Assembly (NCBI GenBank): GCA_021770065.1
Contig: JAETRR010000030.1
Location: forward strand, 1 to 49,512
Direction: 5' to 3'
From: Lachnoclostridium sp.
GTDB lineage: Bacteria; Bacillota; Clostridia; Lachnospirales; Lachnospiraceae
DNA: 49,512 nt
The position numbers and the translations under genes are program-made. The stretch's first letter is position 1, and each line of letters begins with the position of its first letter. The notes under the pieces are model-generated. The model had not been told where the DNA came from. It saw only the letters and a program-made list of their open reading frames with translations, and made no database searches. Below, piece by piece: positions 36,101-42,846 of the stretch.

Positions 36101-37390
36101 GACAGTAAAAATGAAGGCGGTATTTACAGTACGGATCTGCCGCTGGAAGCTTATGCGGGGAAAAAGATACTTGTATATCTGGTGGCTCAGCCGGAAGCGG
36201 ATAATTCGTCGTATGTGAGAAGTGTGAACGGTGTCACCTATGAACTGGAAGTACCCAGCCGGATTAATGATCCGGAGATAACATGGAGTAAAACCTGGGA
36301 TTATAAACCAGACGATCCTGTGACTGTAGAAGATTTCCAGGCAGAGGATGAGACGTCGGGGGGCGGCTTGAATGTTACCGTTGAACCGACAGCGGCTCCG
36401 CCCGGAGACAGCAGCTACCTGTTGAAAGCCTATGTATTTGACAGTCAGGAGCATGCGGCGGCAGCGGCGGACACATTAAAATCCGACAATAACGAAGGTT
36501 TGGAGGATTTGGAGGGTTACCTTGCAGTTTATCCGATTCAGACAGAAAGCATTCTGTCTCCGGCTTCCATGACTCCGATGAATAGTCTGGAATATCAGCA
36601 TACCCTTCGGGGCCTGTCGGCAAAATATGCAGGCAGATGGATTCTGTTTTATGCCCGTGTTTCCTCCGGAAACGGCCAGATCAGTTCCAACTGGGTGGCA
36701 AATGAGGAGGTATGGCAGCTGCCCTATGTAAGACTGCAGGAGCCGGGGCTTGCCAGCACCAGCCGGGAAATGGCCATGGATGCAACGAATCTGCTGAATC
36801 CGGATCTGCCCAAGCAGGAAAGCTGGAGTGCGGTTTATAAGGCTGCAGCGTGGGATGGAGTGGAATTGGCGGATACGTATTACATGGCATTGACGCCCAA
36901 GAGCGGTTCTGCATCATCTTTGCAGGAGAAAAAATTCCGGATTGAGGAGATTGAAACAGACGATGGAAGCGGCGGAAAGGTGAAAGAAGTAAAAGTGTCT
37001 GTAGCTGCGGACGACGGAAGCTGGACAGAAATAACAAACAAAACTGTAGAGAACAATGTGTATACCTTTGATTTGTCAGATTCTTATTCTATGGAAGTAG
37101 AAGAAAGTTATGACAGATCGGGCGCGGCACCCGTCAACTATAAGGTAACAGCAGGCACTACACTGGAAGCAGTCTGGGAGGAGGCAACAGGATTCCATTA
37201 CACCTTGATTCTGCCGGACGCTGACAGCGTGACAGCGGAAGACGGTACCGTGATCAATGAGGTAAGCCTGCGCCCAACCGGAGCTGTAACCGTATATGCG
37301 GACGTGAAGGAAAATGCTTCCGATAAGTCAGCTGTAAATAGTCAGGCATACGTTTGGTCAGATGATTCCAGACTGGAATTTGTAAATTAA
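27167..37390 (+). CDS. Giant modular type IV pilin with GLUG repeats, 3407 aa
   Basis: A single frame of 10.2 kb encodes a 3407-residue protein. The class III prepilin leader ends CKKG at residue 21, with the mature start FTLIE and Glu+5 at residue 26, followed by the hydrophobic helix VVVLVILAVVAAIAIPT. A pilin-like N-terminal region (to about 550) leads into roughly 39 glycine-rich GLUG-type units (about 545 to 2210) of the form GGI[VIA]G-x-N, often preceded by a CxNxGxVxG stretch. From about 2397 to the end, several fibronectin-like beta-sandwich modules follow. No LPXTG or other wall anchor is seen, so it should be held by incorporation in a pilus. The start is TTG behind AAAGG. It is probably a pilus-tip adhesin. 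A part near 33400-34300 is more AT-rich than its surroundings. Confidence 0.9.
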   Translation: MLRNRTDRNKNQNIILRCKKGFTLIEAVVVLVILAVVAAIAIPTASHYIKLAEFRKNEANAKTAYLAAESVLTWYRTSGEWESFREEIIEKGTLNETFEADSAVAREGRRIYAVTLNSRNASEASGSQDQVMTLLKDCSYDGDFFNGAIAVEVDVDTGLVYSAFYATRCQELSYEGTDTDGVLNISATEGNRAYDNRKGRLLGYYSTEDVANVVDLNPIQLKVTSINLVNSETLSLNWSSNSRHDNRDVDFNITFYNNDGRTPLFSTQINRSRLIESGWDGRVENQMVSLPLKKADGTDLGTWNFPMLYLEGSSGRNGRFSLILDGMMSASLMESLKANPSEDYARSSSTSITRLGNLIPELENPQDIYAVIEAEPDYTHMEGDMREYNKSLPVTSNVENTLFAKAKTSGAESSEELEAEISRFRHLSNIRYYNTENKAEFKLTGRSIDWTAAGAGLYDSVANNEGIRKLKWQSSLQGEKVLDFPSVPLLSSKHTLTGKGSGLIPFLTFDVSLVNVHLGKESVPKDTDIEKLYSGAEESHYSRYIGLFSEVEGTIENVNLQNPVLELTGEQKEDAVEDLAYLYGVGILCGRSQGKLTDVSVKVTDKNAQTVTVRLKDRENLEAGNQRDKNPAGIGGLVGVIAQKDGDGKLVMLTSGSTLGLGDGEALIKGLSMEGNIEAELPDPIKAGNGKLPEGEAESYSYGIGGIFGYAWIGGTVKAADCENHANVTGNLFTGGVGGRVTGDYENKENTSDYTHSSGLADCASDGLILCAQNASREDEDAELTGRYFGGILGYGSKVEIAGSASASGRSSSYRYMKNGFDESEKESTLLGQYVGGVIGYGNGCHLKGCGTERGGYILGSDYVGGIAGGLSNDIQQVITGNGSTGSAALTVNESYVIGNSYVGGIVGKNDGDARTVVHNCVNNGVVAGYGYCIGGIVGYNGKKGVLEDCSSYLSDYDHSIYNTIIQNWQAGGNCVGGLAGYNNGEINFSESSSAAAVKSVSSVVTGKNFVGGIIGFNDIDGKMDADYELIGGQIYASGIGAGGAVGLNASVQLLDDEFAVRPVSVTGEYCVGGIIGANVVDLKENIKIESFKANNGIGSINGTAFTGGIIGYQRTYTEDQIASNDLPADQSCPEGSELLKYLLAETGEAFNGEALLPKLDENSLPTKVMESDNTNILTITNRANSRDSLDDANNNIPIRGYAYIGGIVGYCERGSRLVLLNCKNSAEISRLGSADNREGVSLKAYLVHEGMSQAADQIEDATRVYMIGGIIGANMENQVIDHCVNTGNMRGFRGLGGIVGFNAGGVFNCELANNFGNAELDYIGGIAGLNVNAGAGTYDYTDVKGINWNAYTSGTIGACTTRENRNISGRSYVGGIAGFNLLGGTLTDNTSNASVNAAGNYAGGIAGGNAGEIWAAEDNGNISRTVTGTNGQGIGGLVGCNKQTGTVSVKADGSKDEVIAVGSGVSITGNEKAGGIAGINEGILRAESSQGGTVYLTAQAREVRALNGYAGGIAGEAGGAGGNITQARNRCARVTANKGLAGGIVAANGAGMLLADCENLGNVNSDAGYAGGIAAENLGTIRNCQVGDGKKSVTINSNGVEEIGAICAINRNEIIIAGKSPVQNSVKLSGNAGKAGGVAGVNEGKILGEGTAVITSMPELSLNKSGLTVGGAAGENRGNGSIQGITADGLSFEGFRNYRYLGGIVGENLSVLSKNKDGQPVAGVMNCRFINGIIREGSSAVRNCYGGIAGSNSGILTGCEVSGLNINVTGVYTATSTSTAKEKEESAVHVGGVAGKNEENAEIIGCLISADAKSTITVANGMAGGIAGYNKGSISLSGDADVETWMGGIDKPGSEGELNTAAAKLRENAGTLSADENYVSWKDNAQLEDFTYNKTGETVSANRALILHMTTNGNVGGITAYNAPTGELERCATGNWYLDNKSNAIGVGTGGIIGMNESEKDLSLLLNRAFVGRQLGSGATDRFAGGIIGNQNNTTTSGWKIQGCINYGTVYCMNTHYSGGILGQWTGTGGTIRKCWNYGNLQTTYGKGWKGAAGGIVAQLYHAYENNEYNIISCGNYGSIFAKAEYDPNNQNDINKQCANDSAGILGNVTNYLVNNQASGQTYTIQVLDCVNGSGVEIYSASMASGIVGFFSCDAQANGNLNSGQVRDSTSNITLRIERCRNFAKILKGQGGYYNEFTGGILGDRYGEEGATKTTLKDCYSVNRSNKFYTDHRQINYPIISCDTGDSSEDLFKAANNYYLSEGTGTIDATSDGIDNGFIININKDVTIPSTDAYLKRAETNRAYALKVNGKDYIAYLQEQKEVSLGELSLEGDNIYIGEKTEDNKIGNLLFWIPDKYGNINDHIANAGSDFDDYVRPAYHKLEDITNSVADGTYAKKMLQPTGAELTIKGSRVEITVNPADGTDPFKYKAEVWLGDTVLRNLEFYSEKYSFELSQQEAALVESNDLKITISACSMYDDVADSDTVNGTGTIVEFLPTPRLRIELVRDEKDVTKQTYRFWLDNIEDYNDYKPENGTAPTWKIQIQGGNGKSVEITPTWNADEGEWEKLYADSSDLASASLQQLLVQAVGTGADADQFASEQVSVPVYLPAYTPSMSLTAGGAVPSVDVSGDNLANLSITVTLRGNAGNVTTPPVYRAELIGTWNAGKSDEIKDVVIASTDILASANGDASAVFTNLPEYMSYLNEARLPYVTDLKVRIWYAQSGLGPVYTYYSIKEGEDIYPPTRNKGNISLLDKVEKITEDDGNGNVTETVKPILEAMDTPVLDSGNNFNFENYRTVLPSGTDLLFTWLPAPNLAEEAELDLNTGAEQNRMQYTFKWDQGIGEYTAGASYIVSLTGINESGGEVSITNRTVNENQLQIDAEDWSYKSVKLTVTRVGDEIKKEIGLTASKVYTVKQRLPRPAQPTITNPNTNELNYTIEWVPVVPETGCGSYEIYVQPYKDDGTLGDPPIDPVKTVTVDSKNEGGIYSTDLPLEAYAGKKILVYLVAQPEADNSSYVRSVNGVTYELEVPSRINDPEITWSKTWDYKPDDPVTVEDFQAEDETSGGGLNVTVEPTAAPPGDSSYLLKAYVFDSQEHAAAAADTLKSDNNEGLEDLEGYLAVYPIQTESILSPASMTPMNSLEYQHTLRGLSAKYAGRWILFYARVSSGNGQISSNWVANEEVWQLPYVRLQEPGLASTSREMAMDATNLLNPDLPKQESWSAVYKAAAWDGVELADTYYMALTPKSGSASSLQEKKFRIEEIETDDGSGGKVKEVKVSVAADDGSWTEITNKTVENNVYTFDLSDSYSMEVEESYDRSGAAPVNYKVTAGTTLEAVWEEATGFHYTLILPDADSVTAEDGTVINEVSLRPTGAVTVYADVKENASDKSAVNSQAYVWSDDSRLEFVN

Positions 37391-37412
37391 AATTTGGGAA
37401 AGGGAGAGGCAT

Positions 37413-38219
37413 ATGAAAAAGATTTCCATAAAGGCCAGAGAGGGATCCTCCCTCATAATTGTCATCTGTGTATCTGCATTTTTGATGGCCTTTGCTCTGG
37501 CTATGATCTATACGGCAGGCCTGTCCCTTTCCCGGGCCAACCGGCGGCTGGAGCAGGAACGGAGCTACCAGCTTGCCAGGAGCTTTTCCGAAATGCTGGA
37601 GAAAGAACTGCAGCGTTATCAGTACCTTCCTGAGAACAAACCGGATGCATCGGCTCCCGGATACAATGCAGATTTGATTGCTCCGGACGCGGGGGGGACC
37701 TTTTATCAGTATGTAGTGAAATTTTTGGAGGGACAGTATGGAGAGTACGATCCGGATCATCCGGATGAGACAATCTTTCACTTTACCACGGGCGAAGCAT
37801 CTGGCGGCGTGGATACGGAAAACTACGGAAACATTCGTGTAGTGATGTACAAAGAGGCTGATGAGGATGAAAATGAGATGTCAGGAACAATTCATAGGGA
37901 TACCTCCCTTGACGATATCAACACGAAACTGATTCAGAGATATGTTTTTACCGTAGTAGTAACGGCAGAAGTTAACGGCAATGCCTTCACTTACCGGACA
38001 GAATACCGGCAGATGGTAAATTATAAAGTAAGATTTATGTATGGAACAAACAAAATTTCTGTAGTAAATGATGGAACCGGGTGGAAGGATACGTTAGGAA
38101 ATCCCCTTGAATTTAATGAGGGGGAGGAGATTCAATATGAATACCTGTCCGGAGAAGCGAATATTAAAAAATGCACCTTTGAAAATATTTACCAGAAGGA
38201 AGGAGACGGTACGCCATGA
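37413..38219 (+). CDS. Minor pilin, PilX/GspK-like
   Basis: A 268-residue prepilin. The leader ends at Gly11 (AREG|SSLII), followed by a hydrophobic helix (residues 12-35). Position +5 is Ile, not Glu, as in GspK/PilX-type tip pilins that lack Glu5. The middle and C-terminal domain is acidic and without a recognised motif. It overlaps the next gene by 4 bp and lies in a run of minor pilins (PilX-like, PilV-like, PilW-like), the usual priming complex. Expected at the pilus tip. Confidence 0.75.
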   Translation: MKKISIKAREGSSLIIVICVSAFLMAFALAMIYTAGLSLSRANRRLEQERSYQLARSFSEMLEKELQRYQYLPENKPDASAPGYNADLIAPDAGGTFYQYVVKFLEGQYGEYDPDHPDETIFHFTTGEASGGVDTENYGNIRVVMYKEADEDENEMSGTIHRDTSLDDINTKLIQRYVFTVVVTAEVNGNAFTYRTEYRQMVNYKVRFMYGTNKISVVNDGTGWKDTLGNPLEFNEGEEIQYEYLSGEANIKKCTFENIYQKEGDGTP

Positions 38220-38602
38220 AAAAGTTAAGGTCAAAATCCGGCGAAACTCTGGTGGAAGTTCTGGCAGCAACAGCCATTTTCCTTCTGATGATGGGCATTA
38301 TGCAGGGCGCTGTCTCTTTCTGCACTAATGCACAGCATAAAAGTGAGGCCATTCGAAGCAGAAATGCCGGGATTTGTGAGGCGCTGCGGACGGTTTCTCC
38401 ATCTGTGGGCAGTACAGTGGAATACAGCTTTAAGGCAGTTTCTCTGGATGGAAGCCTTGAGAGCGACACGCTGTTTAAAGTCAGAGCCGGACTTGGAACG
38501 AAAGATGTGAGTTATCAGGATGAGTCAGGGGCGGATAAGACAGTAACCTTCTATGTCTTTCAGTCAACAGCCCCGGATCCGGCAGGAGGTGGAGGCCCTT
38601 GA
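38216..38602 (+). CDS. Minor pilin, PilV/PilI-like
   Basis: A short prepilin of 128 aa. The class III signal is KSG|ETLVE, with Gly9 before the cleavage site and the conserved Glu at +5 (residue 14), followed by the hydrophobic stretch VLAATAIFLLMMGIM. The remainder is a small beta-rich domain ending in a glycine and proline tail. Start and stop overlap both neighbours by 4 bp, showing translational coupling. Likely a component of the priming complex. Confidence 0.75.
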   Translation: MKKLRSKSGETLVEVLAATAIFLLMMGIMQGAVSFCTNAQHKSEAIRSRNAGICEALRTVSPSVGSTVEYSFKAVSLDGSLESDTLFKVRAGLGTKDVSYQDESGADKTVTFYVFQSTAPDPAGGGGP

Positions 38603-39456
38603 AAACCCTGAAAAAGCGTTTGCATAGTTTGAGACGAAAAGCCCGGACCGGCACAACCCTGGTGGAGATGGTAGTGACCCTTCTGGTATTCAGTATCCTC
38701 ATGTCCATGGTAGTAGCCGTGCTTCATCCGGCCACGAAAACCTTTATCCGTATGCAGAAGCTTCAGTACGCACAGATTATTCTTGACAATACGATACAAG
38801 AACTGCGCGGAATGGTGCTGGAAGCCTCGGGGAGCGGATATGTTAAGATTTATGCAAAATGCGAGCTGAATGGCACAGATCAGAATACGACAACCGATCT
38901 CACAGTTGATTCGGATGGCAATGGCAGGGGAACAGATAAAGGAAAAGCTCTGGAATTTGTCAATCTGGATGACTATGTGCTCCTGATATCTGCGGATGGT
39001 TTTCCGGAAACGCATATTTATATGGGGACAACAGAGATCGCTAAGGAAGAAAACATAGAGCCCGGAAGGCTTCTGGTTCACTATTATATCCGTTCCGGCA
39101 ATAATAAATATTTGTATAAGGAGCAGGCAGCCGGCAATCTTGCACCTGATTATATCGCCCGGGCTGTGACGACGGTATTTGCGGACGGCTATAACAAAAA
39201 CGGCGGTTCGGGGCCGGTATCCGGTTACTATATGGGAAATTATCTGGGGATTGAGTTTTTTTATCCCGATGAGACAGTTACGGATGCAGACGGAAATAAA
39301 TACTACAGCTATATAAATGTGAAGGTCAGCCTCTATGATGATCCGGAAAGAGAACATCTTGTAGTAGAGGACACGGCAGTACTGGACTTCCGGTATCCCA
39401 TACAACGATTGGATTCTGTGACAGCTGAAGAGAAGCCTGATCCCACAACCCCTTAA
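38599..39456 (+). CDS. Minor pilin, PilW/PulJ-like
   Basis: A 285-residue prepilin. The signal ARTG|TTLVE places cleavage after Gly18 and Glu+5 at residue 23, with a hydrophobic helix after it (VVTLLVFSILMSMVVAVL). The large globular domain resembles PilW/GspJ in length and position. The start is TTG behind GGAGGTGGAGG and overlaps the preceding gene by 4 bp. Probably in the pilus-priming tip complex together with the two preceding genes. Confidence 0.75.
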   Translation: MKTLKKRLHSLRRKARTGTTLVEMVVTLLVFSILMSMVVAVLHPATKTFIRMQKLQYAQIILDNTIQELRGMVLEASGSGYVKIYAKCELNGTDQNTTTDLTVDSDGNGRGTDKGKALEFVNLDDYVLLISADGFPETHIYMGTTEIAKEENIEPGRLLVHYYIRSGNNKYLYKEQAAGNLAPDYIARAVTTVFADGYNKNGGSGPVSGYYMGNYLGIEFFYPDETVTDADGNKYYSYINVKVSLYDDPEREHLVVEDTAVLDFRYPIQRLDSVTAEEKPDPTTP

Positions 39457-39536
39457 AAACAGAATATAGATGCAGCCCTGGCTGTATTTATAGATAAAAA
39501 CCACAAAACAAAATATTTAGTATGGAGGAAAAGAGT

Positions 39537-40064
39537 ATGTGGAAGAAACTGAAAAACAACAACAAAAAGGGTTTTACTCTCGTAGAGCTCATCGTGGTAC
39601 TGGTAATCCTGGCTATCCTGGCTGCCTTGCTGATTCCGGCCTTGACGGGGTATATTGATAAGGCGAAGGAGAAAAATATTATTGCTAAAACCAGACAGAT
39701 TGTGATGGCTTCACAGACCTTGTTAGATGAAGCATATGGGAAAAAGAAGACAACTGCCACAACAATAAGTTTTGTTAAGGATGGTAGTACTGCGGCAACT
39801 GTCAGTGATACTGCAATTACGATAGGTGTTTTAAAAGGAAATGCTCCTACTGATTCAGATGAAAATATGACTACAGTTGAAGGTTTGTCGGAGGTAGGAG
39901 TAACTGCAACTACTGTAGAAATTGTGCCAGGAAACGGTACACAGGGTACTATTGGAAAGATTTATAAAGTAATGTATCTGGAAGATGGAAAATTGTGTAC
40001 ATATACTGATGATGGCAGTGGTTATGTTGTGACAAAGGCTACCGCTCTTCCGTCAACACCATAA
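39537..40064 (+). CDS. pilA: Major type IV pilin
   Basis: The most canonical pilin of the locus: 175 aa, leader ending KKG at residue 12, mature start FTLVE with Glu at +5 (residue 17), then an uninterrupted hydrophobic helix. A compact C-terminal domain rich in Thr, Val and Gly follows, without cysteines. I start at the ATG at 39537 behind GGAGG; an ATG five codons upstream overlaps that ribosome site. The coding sequence is more AT-rich than the neighbours. The pilA symbol is used for its inferred role as principal subunit. Confidence 0.85.
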   Translation: MWKKLKNNNKKGFTLVELIVVLVILAILAALLIPALTGYIDKAKEKNIIAKTRQIVMASQTLLDEAYGKKKTTATTISFVKDGSTAATVSDTAITIGVLKGNAPTDSDENMTTVEGLSEVGVTATTVEIVPGNGTQGTIGKIYKVMYLEDGKLCTYTDDGSGYVVTKATALPSTP

Positions 40065-40102
40065 ATATGCTATATGAAAATTCTATCAATTAAAGGATTA
40101 CT

Positions 40103-40232
40103 ATGCAGAACAATAACGAAATAAACACACAGCTGGGCCTATTTCATCTTGGCTGTCGTAACCATTCTGTCGGCAATCCTGGCAGCCGGCATCCCAGGTG
40201 CCTTAACCATGACGAAAAAGCAACTGCTTTAA
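40103..40232 (+). pseudogene. Decayed pilin-like gene fragment
   Basis: An ATG with AAAGGA before it opens a frame that quickly departs from any pilin pattern. In a shifted frame, 40131-40232 encodes SWAYFILAVVTILSAILAAG and then IPGALTMTKKQLL before a stop. This matches the N-terminal helix of the next gene (QFVLTVITILLAILVAGIPGAL) almost residue for residue, so it is a truncated and frameshifted copy of that pilin-like gene. Confidence 0.7.
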
Positions 40233-40282
40233 ATTAGTTTTATGAAATAACTGGTAAAGATTGTCAGCACGAAAGGAACTCG

Positions 40283-40741
40283 ATGAATACGAATCATCCA
40301 AACATACATACAAAATCTAAATACAGCCGGGCACAATTCGTCTTGACTGTCATAACCATTTTGCTGGCAATTCTGGTAGCCGGTATCCCCGGAGCTCTGG
40401 CCATTATGCGGCGCGCAGACGCCCAGGTGGCTCTGGGGAATGCCAAATCCCTGAGGATAGCACTCCAGACAGCTTCAACGGAGTGCTATGCCGCAGGCAG
40501 GCCTTTGTGTGATACCGCAGGCCAGGGCGGTGTCACGGAGGAGGTCTGGAAGGAAGTCATCACCGACAGTAAGGTGCCCGGAGATTTCTGGGTGCTGCAG
40601 ACGGACGAGGGCGGCTATGAAATCCAGAGGTTTTATTACCGGGAAGGAGACTTCACCGTTCTCTACTGCAAGGAGCCTCTGACTTACGAGGTGTACTATC
40701 AGCAGTCCTATATACGGACAGACTTTCCGGAGGGGACGTAA
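40283..40741 (+). CDS. Atypical pilin-like protein
   Basis: A 152-residue protein. The N-terminal helix (about residues 18-38, QFVLTVITILLAILVAGIPGAL) resembles a pilin helix, but the leader lacks Gly at -1 and Glu at +5 is Thr (residue 22). If cleaved, it would be after Ala17. The globular part carries three cysteines (CYAAG, LCDT, YCKEP) and the order fits a minor pilin. It may be a non-canonical subunit or a membrane-anchored accessory. The stop TAA touches the start of pilD. A broken copy lies directly upstream. Confidence 0.7.
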   Translation: MNTNHPNIHTKSKYSRAQFVLTVITILLAILVAGIPGALAIMRRADAQVALGNAKSLRIALQTASTECYAAGRPLCDTAGQGGVTEEVWKEVITDSKVPGDFWVLQTDEGGYEIQRFYYREGDFTVLYCKEPLTYEVYYQQSYIRTDFPEGT

Positions 40742-41527
40742 ATGATCATACTAATGGAAGGACTTTTGTGGCTGCTCCGGTTTTTTACGGGAGCGTGTGT
40801 GTTCAGCTTTCTGAATGTGGTCATATACCGTCTTCCGAGAGGGGAGAGCGTTGTCCGAGGGCGCAGCCATTGCCCGGACTGCGGAAGGATTCTTACACCG
40901 AGGGAACTCATCCCGTGTATAAGTTATCTTCTCCAGGGAAGAAGATGCTTGGGATGCAGAGAGAAAATATCCGGCCGGTATTTCTGGGTGGAGACAGCAG
41001 GGGGTCTGTTCTTTGTATGCTGCGGCCTTTTCTTTGGCTGCGGAACATCCGGCCTTTTGTCCTTGAGAGGACTGTGGGCCTTTGCCTATCTGGGGATATT
41101 GATGATCGTTGCCCTGATTGACTGGGATACAAGGATCATATATGACAGGTTCCAGGCAGGCATTCTACTTCTGGGGCTTGCGGCTCTGTGGCTTTTCCCG
41201 GAGCATACGCTTACGGATCGGCTGATTGGCGCGGTTGTTGTAGCCCTTCCCATGCTTCTTCTGGCCCTTCTCATTGAGGGGGCCTTTGGAGGAGGCGATA
41301 TCAAGTTAATGGCGTCAAGCGGTTTCCTTCTTGGATGGAAAGCCGTTGCGGCAGCGATGTTTCTGGGTCTTCTTACCGGAGGCGGTTATGCCATATGCCT
41401 GATGTCGCGAAAAAAACTGGAGCGCGGCGCTCAGATGGCTTTCGGGCCTTTTCTGGCTGTCGGCCTTTCGGCGGCGCTCTTTTACGGCGATACCATAGCA
41501 GACTGGTATCTGTCCCTGCTTTTTTAG
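40742..41527 (+). CDS. pilD: Prepilin peptidase/N-methyltransferase
   Basis: PilD cleaves the leader of class III prepilins after the glycine and methylates the new N-terminus, in the membrane. The 261-residue protein has the A24A N-terminal domain with two CxxC pairs (CPDC near residue 42 and CLGC near residue 70) and the aspartyl peptidase domain with the first Asp in ALIDWDTRIIYD and the second in GGGDIKLMA near residues 182-190. Hydrophobic helices fill the rest. Its presence supports processing of all the pilins in this operon. Confidence 0.93.
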   Translation: MIILMEGLLWLLRFFTGACVFSFLNVVIYRLPRGESVVRGRSHCPDCGRILTPRELIPCISYLLQGRRCLGCREKISGRYFWVETAGGLFFVCCGLFFGCGTSGLLSLRGLWAFAYLGILMIVALIDWDTRIIYDRFQAGILLLGLAALWLFPEHTLTDRLIGAVVVALPMLLLALLIEGAFGGGDIKLMASSGFLLGWKAVAAAMFLGLLTGGGYAICLMSRKKLERGAQMAFGPFLAVGLSAALFYGDTIADWYLSLLF

Positions 41528-41560
41528 AATCCCTTTGTGCACAAAAAGGAGTATTTTGTT

Positions 41561-42757
41561 ATGGCGAATTATCGGTATGCAGCAAAAAATATGGAAGGCC
41601 GGATCTTAAAGGGAACCATGGAGGCCGTGGGAGAGAGTGCACTGCAGCAGCAGCTGAGAGATCAGGGGCTTTATCTGATTGAGTTTAAGGAAGCTGCAGC
41701 CGCCCGCGGCCGGAGGAAGCTCTCGCCCCGGCAGCTTTCGGAGTTCTGCCGGGAGATGTCTACGCTGCTGGCCTCCGGAATCAGTATTGTCCGGGCGCTG
41801 GAGATTGTGGCGGATGAGGAAGGGATTCCGTCCTGGCTTCGTTCCATCTACCATGAGGTACTGGCAGAGCTTAGAAAAGGTGTCAGCCTGTCAGAGGCCA
41901 TGGAGGAACAGAAGTGTTTCCCGGAGCTGATGCTGGGCATGATCCGATCGGGAGAGGGAAGCGGAAACATCGATTCCGTCATGGAGCGTCTGTCCCTTCA
42001 CTATGACCGGGACAACCGCCTGCGCCAGCAGGTAAAGTCAGCCATGACTTATCCCTGTGTTCTGCTGGTTATGAGTATTGCCGTGGTCATCTTGATAGTG
42101 ACCTTTATTCTCCCTCAGTTTGATGAGCTTTTTTCTGAGATGGAGAGCCTGCCGGCGGTGACGGAGTTTCTGATGGGGGCATCGGATTTTCTGGTGAACC
42201 GGTGGTATGTACTGCTGCTGGTTCTGTTTCTGCTGGGTGTGATTTTTCACACTGTGGGAAAGATTTACCAAGTGCGCAGGACCATTGATTATATCAAAGT
42301 ACACATGCCCGTGGCCGGAAAGCTGAATAAGATCATCTACACGGCCCGGTTTGCCCGGACCTTAAGCAGTCTCTATTCCAGCGGAATGCCCATTGTGCAG
42401 GCTCTTCAGACAGCGGGAGGGACCGTGGGAAACCTCTATATACAGGAACAGTTTACTGAGGCAGCTGCCCAGGTGCGCAGCGGAACTCCGCTTTCCCAGG
42501 CGCTCCGGCAGATAGACGGCTTCGTGCGGAAGCTTTCCAGCACCATTCTGGTAGGAGAAGAGAGCGGACGGCTGGATACCATGCTGGATTCCATTGCCAT
42601 GACCATGGAGGAAGAGGCCGAGGCCGCAACGAAGAGACTGGTGACCATGTTAGAGCCGGTGCTCATCTGTGTGATGGCGCTTGTTGTGGGCTTTATCATT
42701 GTGGCTGTGATGCTGCCCATCTATGAATCCTATGGAGCCATAGAAGGGGCCGCTTAA
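41561..42757 (+). CDS. pilC: Type IV pilus platform protein PilC
   Basis: PilC is the polytopic inner-membrane platform on which the ATPases act. The 398-residue protein has two GspF-like (T2SF) domains (about 65-190 and 265-395) with three membrane helices: VLLVMSIAVVILIVTFILP, VLLLVLFLLGVIFHTV and LICVMALVVGFIIVAVMLPI. The ATG at 41561 behind AAGGAG was chosen; an in-frame GTG starts 24 bp upstream. It lies between pilD and the PilMN fusion. Confidence 0.93.
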   Translation: MANYRYAAKNMEGRILKGTMEAVGESALQQQLRDQGLYLIEFKEAAAARGRRKLSPRQLSEFCREMSTLLASGISIVRALEIVADEEGIPSWLRSIYHEVLAELRKGVSLSEAMEEQKCFPELMLGMIRSGEGSGNIDSVMERLSLHYDRDNRLRQQVKSAMTYPCVLLVMSIAVVILIVTFILPQFDELFSEMESLPAVTEFLMGASDFLVNRWYVLLLVLFLLGVIFHTVGKIYQVRRTIDYIKVHMPVAGKLNKIIYTARFARTLSSLYSSGMPIVQALQTAGGTVGNLYIQEQFTEAAAQVRSGTPLSQALRQIDGFVRKLSSTILVGEESGRLDTMLDSIAMTMEEEAEAATKRLVTMLEPVLICVMALVVGFIIVAVMLPIYESYGAIEGAA

Positions 42758-42774
42758 AGGGCCTGTTCCAGTGG

Positions 42775-42829
42775 AAAGATGCAGAACCGGAATAAAACAG
42801 CATTTATACAAAGATGCGGAACCGGAATA
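42775..42829 (+). repeat. 20-bp direct repeat upstream of the PilMN gene
   Basis: AAAGATGCAGAACCGGAATA (42775-42794) and AAAGATGCGGAACCGGAATA (42810-42829) differ by one base. The first copy opens a 23-codon reading frame from 42779 whose stop overlaps the pilMN start; the second adds an in-frame ATG (42814) before it. Either may affect translation of the next gene. Confidence 0.6.
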
Positions 42830-42846
42830 GAAATCGGAGGACAAGA

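Noticed and set aside
27167..37390. Possibility that the giant frame is a polyprotein or assembly artefact
   Set aside because: The frame is uninterrupted, codon use looks like real coding DNA, and the GLUG units change gradually; no internal starts with ribosome sites were evident.
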